Below are positions 33,180 through 36,866 of a DNA stretch of 36,866 nucleotides, one piece after another. Position 1 is the stretch's first letter; every line of letters starts with the position of its first letter. The stretch spans positions 87,621-124,486 of the forward strand of contig NZ_LITU01000045.1 in NCBI RefSeq assembly GCF_001280595.1, read 5' to 3'. Source of the stretch: Paenibacillus xylanivorans. Lineage in GTDB: Bacteria > Bacillota > Bacilli > Paenibacillales > Paenibacillaceae. The notes beneath the pieces were generated by a model that made no database searches, had not been told where the DNA came from, and saw only the letters and a list, made by a program, of their open reading frames with translations. The translations under genes and the position numbers were made by a program.

Positions 33180-35972
33180 TCAGCCCGTATTCCGAAGTCC
33201 TGCAGCAATACCGTTAATCGTCAGCAACACTTCACGCAGCAACTCTGTATCATCCTCGCCACGTTCACGCATGTCTCTGAGCTCACTCAGAAGTTGGACC
33301 TGCATGTAGGACAAAGGATCGACATAAGGATTACGAAGTCGAATCGACTCTTGAATCACCGGTACATCATCCAGAATTTCGGCTTCTCCGGTAATTTTCA
33401 GAATCAGCTCTTTTGTGAGCTTGAATTCAGATTCGATCTGACCATAGATGCGATCACGTGCTTCCTTATTGGAAGTCATGGCTGAGTATTCCTTCGCAAT
33501 GACCAGATCTGCTTTGGCAACAGCCATCTGCACCGTATCAATTAGTGTACGGAAGAATGGGAAGTTTTCATACATTTCTTTCAGGACAGTCAGATTTTCT
33601 TCCTTATCCTGATAGTAACTTTGCAGTCCCGTTCCTGCCGCATACCATGCGGGAAGCAGATAACGACTCTGGGTCCAAGCAAATACCCAAGGGATCGCTC
33701 TCAGATCCTCGAACTTATCGCTGTTTTTCCGTTTGGATGGGCGTGAACCAATATTTAGTTCCCCAACCTCAGGCAGCGGTGTCGATTCCTTGAAGAAGGT
33801 AAAGAAGTCTGGATCACGGAAAATGAGATCCTGGTATTTCGTTAGGGATACTTCAGAAATATCTTTGATGATGCTGTCCCACTGACGCTCTGACGCCGAC
33901 TCTTGCGGCTCCAGACCGTTTAGAGCAGCTGTAATCAAAGCCGAAGTAGCTTGCTCAAGACTGCGGTATGCAATCCCCTGTAGGGAATAACGGGAAGAGA
34001 TGACCTCACCCTGCTCTGTGATCTTGATGCCACCACCAATGGTGTGTGGTGGTTGGGCAAGAATACTGCGGTTGAGAGGCATGCCTCCACGTCCTAGCGC
34101 CCCACCCCGACCATGGAAGAACTTCAGCTTGACGCCGTGTTCATTACCAACAGCGGTAATCGCATTCATCGCCACACGCAACTCCCAGTTGGCTGTAACA
34201 ACCCCGCCATCCTTGTTGCTGTCCGAGTAACCCAACATGATTTCATGCAGTTCATTCCGCCCGCTCACACTTGCACGGTATACCGGAAGGTTGAACAGCT
34301 TCTGCATAATTTCCGAAGCGGCATGAAGATCATCAATCGTTTCAAACAATGGAACTGCTTGAAGCGTAGATACCACTTCACCGTTATGTTCTTTGCGGAA
34401 CAAACCTACTTCTTTGGCAAATACCATAACCTCAAGCAGATCACTTGCCCCTTGGGTCATACTAATCAGGTAACTTGTGATACAACCGGTCCCAAACTCG
34501 CTCTGTGCACGCTTGATCGTACGGAATACGTCCAGACACTCTTTGGTCCCCTCTGTGTATTGGTGATAAGGGGAAGTCAGCGGACGAGGGTCATCCAGCA
34601 AACGAGCCAGCAAATCGATTTTGCCATCCTCCGTTAGACGAGCATAATCTTCTACGATATTCATCTTGGCCAAAATCTCCGACATCGCATTTTCATGTTC
34701 TTTACTATGTTGACGCACATCCAAAGCAGCTGTATGGAATCCGAACAGCTCCACTTGACGGATCATTTTGCGAATAGTCGTATCGGCTACGTAATCGGCA
34801 AAGTGATGGCGCAGGCTGCGATCAATAATCATCAGATCATCCATCAGTCCTTGAGCGCTGTCATAGCGGTCTGGCTGCCCTACTTTATTTTCATCCAAAA
34901 CATTATTCAGCTTGGCAATCATATAAGCCAATTTGATCCGGTACGGCTCTTTTTCATTCCGCCACATATCCACTTTTTTCAATGTCACACAACTACGGTC
35001 TTGCTCAATCGACTGCACCAGCTCATCCGATACATGGATGATGTTCGTGCTGAAGCTGAGATTCCCCATAAGTTCAATCATAATCCGTTGATACTCACGC
35101 AAAGCGAGCTTACGCTGCATCAACAGTGTCTGCCATGTTACATCTGAAGTTACCGAAGGATTTCCATCCCGGTCTCCACCGATCCAGGAACCGAACCGCA
35201 AATACGTCGGCACATGCCAGTCATGGTCAGGATAAAATTTATTCAGGCAGCGTTCAAGCTCCTGGTATACATCCGGTAGTACGTGGAACAACGTTTCATG
35301 AAAGTAATACATCCCGTTCCGTACTTCATCGAGCACAGTCGGTTTACGGTCACGAAGCTCATCCGTCTGCCATAGTGTTATGACTTCGTTCAGCAGCTTC
35401 TCCCGCAACTGTTCACGTTCACGCAACGTCAGCGTAGGATTATCAAGTGACATGACATCTTCGGATATCCGCTTGTGGATGTCCAGTATAACCCGGCGCA
35501 TGGCTTCGGTTGGATGAGCTGTCATCACCAATTCCAGCGATAATTCGTCTAGAATATCCTCTACTTCCGTATGAGACAGTCCACGTTCCTTCAGATCCTG
35601 TACTGCTTTTTCAATCGATCCTGGCTGTACAGAATCCCCAGCAGAACGTTCATAATCCCGTTTACGCCGGATCCGATGGTTTTGTTCAGCAATATTAACT
35701 AATTGAAAATAAATCGCAAAAGCTCGAATCACCTGATGGCGATTTTCCGAGTCTAATTCCTGGATCATCGTTTTGAACTCTGCATAAAGTTCTGGCAAGA
35801 ACTCTGCACGCAACGATTTGCTCGTTTCCCGAATCTTCTCAACGATATCTAGAAGCTCCGTGCCTCCTTGATGGACAAGAACTTCTCCGAGTATATTGCC
35901 CAGGAACCGCACGTCTCGCCGAAGCAGGTTGTTGGATTGGCTTTTGCTGGCGGTTACCATAGTTTCAGTCAT
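33180..35972 (-). CDS. ppc: Phosphoenolpyruvate carboxylase
   Basis: A 930-residue enzyme that carboxylates phosphoenolpyruvate to oxaloacetate, refilling the TCA cycle. The ATG at 35972 (MTETMVTASKSQ) is chosen for GGGAGG at ideal spacing; the longer frame to 36038 has no site. The catalytic His153 lies in MTAHPTEAMRR. The glycine-rich active-site loop is FFHGRGGALGRGG, the substrate region includes GSWIGGDRDGNPS and IPWVFAWTQSR, and the allosteric C terminus ends in LRNTG, as in the bacterial enzyme. Length is normal. It is a single-gene unit with its own terminator, upstream of sigW. Confidence 0.97.
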   Translation of the reverse strand: MTETMVTASKSQSNNLLRRDVRFLGNILGEVLVHQGGTELLDIVEKIRETSKSLRAEFLPELYAEFKTMIQELDSENRHQVIRAFAIYFQLVNIAEQNHRIRRKRDYERSAGDSVQPGSIEKAVQDLKERGLSHTEVEDILDELSLELVMTAHPTEAMRRVILDIHKRISEDVMSLDNPTLTLREREQLREKLLNEVITLWQTDELRDRKPTVLDEVRNGMYYFHETLFHVLPDVYQELERCLNKFYPDHDWHVPTYLRFGSWIGGDRDGNPSVTSDVTWQTLLMQRKLALREYQRIMIELMGNLSFSTNIIHVSDELVQSIEQDRSCVTLKKVDMWRNEKEPYRIKLAYMIAKLNNVLDENKVGQPDRYDSAQGLMDDLMIIDRSLRHHFADYVADTTIRKMIRQVELFGFHTAALDVRQHSKEHENAMSEILAKMNIVEDYARLTEDGKIDLLARLLDDPRPLTSPYHQYTEGTKECLDVFRTIKRAQSEFGTGCITSYLISMTQGASDLLEVMVFAKEVGLFRKEHNGEVVSTLQAVPLFETIDDLHAASEIMQKLFNLPVYRASVSGRNELHEIMLGYSDSNKDGGVVTANWELRVAMNAITAVGNEHGVKLKFFHGRGGALGRGGMPLNRSILAQPPHTIGGGIKITEQGEVISSRYSLQGIAYRSLEQATSALITAALNGLEPQESASERQWDSIIKDISEVSLTKYQDLIFRDPDFFTFFKESTPLPEVGELNIGSRPSKRKNSDKFEDLRAIPWVFAWTQSRYLLPAWYAAGTGLQSYYQDKEENLTVLKEMYENFPFFRTLIDTVQMAVAKADLVIAKEYSAMTSNKEARDRIYGQIESEFKLTKELILKITGEAEILDDVPVIQESIRLRNPYVDPLSYMQVQLLSELRDMRERGEDDTELLREVLLTINGIAAGLRNTG

Positions 35973-36038
35973 GCTTATCCTCCCATCTGATCGTTCCATT
36001 CGTACACGTAAATTTGACACCTTCATAACATCATACAA

Positions 36039-36496
36039 TAAAATGGTACGAAAATCTTTATTTTTCTACTAGCAAAAATGGGGATTAACCCTGATTTACA
36101 GCACAAAAACACGCTTTATTATTCATTTTCTTGTTCTGCTTCGATTAATGGTCAGATGCTGTAGCATGATACCTTTTTCACGTACTTTTCATCATTCGAA
36201 TAACTCATACCTATTCTTAATTTTTCATAAATATACAGTTAGACTTAGAATGCTCATTGTACTTGAATGGATTCATATCTGCACTATTTCCATTGTTACA
36301 AACCAGACGAAACATAAAGAAACATGACCGGCAAAGCAAGCTTTTGTATACTTTATCACAGTGACGCAATAAATTAAAGAGTGTATTTATTATTTTTTGC
36401 TTCTTTAATAGAAATTAATAAGGATGTTTGAGGTATTCTTTCAATTATCAATCGATTGTGGCGAAATTGGGATTTTAATGAGGTATTGTCCTATAA
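36039..36496. other. AT-rich intergenic region between the tRNA cluster and ppc
   Basis: About 460 bp with no credible open frame, repeat or RNA. It should contain the ppc promoter on the minus strand: a TATGAT near 36031-36036 is a candidate -10 box, but no convincing -35 box was found. I see nothing else in it. Confidence 0.5.
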
Positions 36497-36532
36497 ATAA
36501 AAGAAAAGCCTCTGCAAGGGCAGAAGCTTTTC
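36497..36532 (-). terminator. Terminator of the tRNA cluster
   Basis: GAAAAGC and TCTGC pair with GCAGA and GCTTTTC (36503-36532). On the minus strand the stem is followed by TTTTATTT. It lies 12 nt after the last tRNA. Confidence 0.88.
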
Positions 36533-36544
36533 AATAAATCACGA

Positions 36545-36615
36545 AGCGGGTGATGGGAATCGAACCCACGCTATTAGCTTGGAAGGCTAAAGTTCTACCA
36601 TTGAACTACACCCGC
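36545..36615 (-). tRNA. tRNA-Gly (anticodon TCC)
   Basis: A full cloverleaf on the minus strand: acceptor GCGGGTG/CACCCGC, anticodon stem TTAGC/GCTAA around CTTCCAA, and T arm GTGGGTTCGATTCCCAT. It is 71 nt with discriminator T; CCA is not encoded. Confidence 0.96.
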
Positions 36616-36624
36616 AAATAAAAA

Positions 36625-36698
36625 TCGGGATGACACGATTTGAACATGCGACCCCCTGGTCCCAAACCAGGTGCTCTACCAAGCTGAGCTACATCCCG
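36625..36698 (-). tRNA. tRNA-Pro (anticodon TGG)
   Basis: Minus strand: acceptor CGGGATG/CATCCCG, D arm AGCTCAGCTTGGTAGAGC, and anticodon stem CCTGG/CCAGG around TTTGGGA. It is 74 nt with discriminator A; CCA is not encoded. The T loop contains TTCAAAT. Confidence 0.96.
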
Positions 36699-36714
36699 AT
36701 ACTTATGAAAATAA

Positions 36715-36791
36715 TGGCGCGCCCTGAGAGATTCGAACTCCCGGCCTTTTGATTCGTAGTCAAACGCTCTATCCAGCTGAGCTAAGGGCGC
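36715..36791 (-). tRNA. tRNA-Arg (anticodon ACG)
   Basis: Minus strand: acceptor GCGCCCT/AGGGCGC, and anticodon stem TTTGA/TCAAA around CTACGAA, whose wobble A is expected to be deaminated to inosine. Discriminator G is followed by an encoded CCA. It is 77 nt with CCA. Confidence 0.96.
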
Positions 36792-36811
36792 ATATAAAAC
36801 TTTAAAAAGAT

Positions 36812-36866
36812 TGGAGCGGACGATGGGAATCGAACCCACGACCCTCGCCTTGGCAAGGCGATGCTC
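36812..36866 (-). tRNA. tRNA-Gly (anticodon GCC), 5' part cut off by the window edge
   Basis: Minus strand: 3' acceptor strand GTCCGC, discriminator T and encoded CCA. The T arm is GTGGGTTCGATTCCCAT, and the anticodon arm TCGCC/GGCGA encloses TTGCCAA. The D arm and 5' acceptor strand lie beyond the window. Confidence 0.93.

Noticed and set aside
36606..36839. A 77-codon minus-strand frame across the tRNA cluster
   Set aside because: It translates tRNA sequence (the familiar AQLDRAFDYESKGREFESLR-type artefact); the tRNAs explain the region.
1..36866. CRISPR array, prophage, integrase or known insertion sequence
   Set aside because: No regularly spaced repeats, transposase, integrase or phage structural genes were seen anywhere in the window.

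Overview
The window looks like chromosomal DNA from an endospore-forming Firmicute, most probably a Paenibacillus. The evidence is a gerA-type spore germinant receptor operon, the gene order sigW-rsiW-cdaA-cdaR-glmM-glmS with a glmS ribozyme in front of glmS, strong AAGGAGG-type ribosome binding sites, frequent TTG and GTG starts, and many sugar-oxidoreductase genes next to AraC regulators. The genus is inferred from gene content only; no search was run.

Layout, left to right. Positions 1-5902 form a carbohydrate-metabolism block: a cut-off AraC regulator (minus) diverges from a Gfo/Idh/MocA oxidoreductase plus an aldo/keto reductase (plus). A second oxidoreductase plus a sugar isomerase/epimerase (minus) diverges from another AraC regulator (plus). 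Positions 6100-11552 are a signalling/transport unit: OmpR-type response regulator, sensor kinase, ABC ATPase and large FtsX-type permease. Positions 11598-15618 are the germinant receptor operon gerA-gerB-gerC (minus). At 16337-16356 there is a scar: the 3' part of a chemotaxis receptor gene (minus) abuts the 3' part of an ECF transporter ATPase gene (plus), and both genes lack their 5' parts. The EcfT gene and a PHP-domain hydrolase gene follow. Positions 18347-22960 hold a VOC protein and divergent WYL regulator, then an MFS permease divergent from a LysR regulator and its VOC partner gene.

Positions 23085-24880 are an AT-rich accessory patch of short, unfamiliar or broken genes: a 218-residue membrane-anchored protein, a 54-residue exported peptide, a 66-residue two-helix membrane protein and a frameshifted XRE regulator. 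It is bracketed by two similar terminator hairpins.

Positions 24914-35972 are conserved core, all on the minus strand and transcribed right to left: ppc, sigW, rsiW, cdaA, cdaR, glmM, then glmS. It joins anaplerotic metabolism, envelope-stress control, c-di-AMP synthesis and amino-sugar supply for the wall. A sigW-type promoter sits between sigW and rsiW, and glmS has its own sigma-A promoter and ribozyme leader. The window ends in a minus-strand tRNA cluster: Gly(GCC, cut off), Arg(ACG), Pro(TGG), Gly(TCC).

The least ordinary items are a pair of about 115-bp MITE-like repeats 27 kb apart (4043-4158 and 31296-31410), the double truncation at 16.34 kb, the small-gene patch at 23-25 kb, an anti-sigma factor whose outer domain looks like a short bactofilin-like beta-helix, and an unexplained structured segment between glmM and glmS. 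No complete, clearly new multi-gene system is evident.
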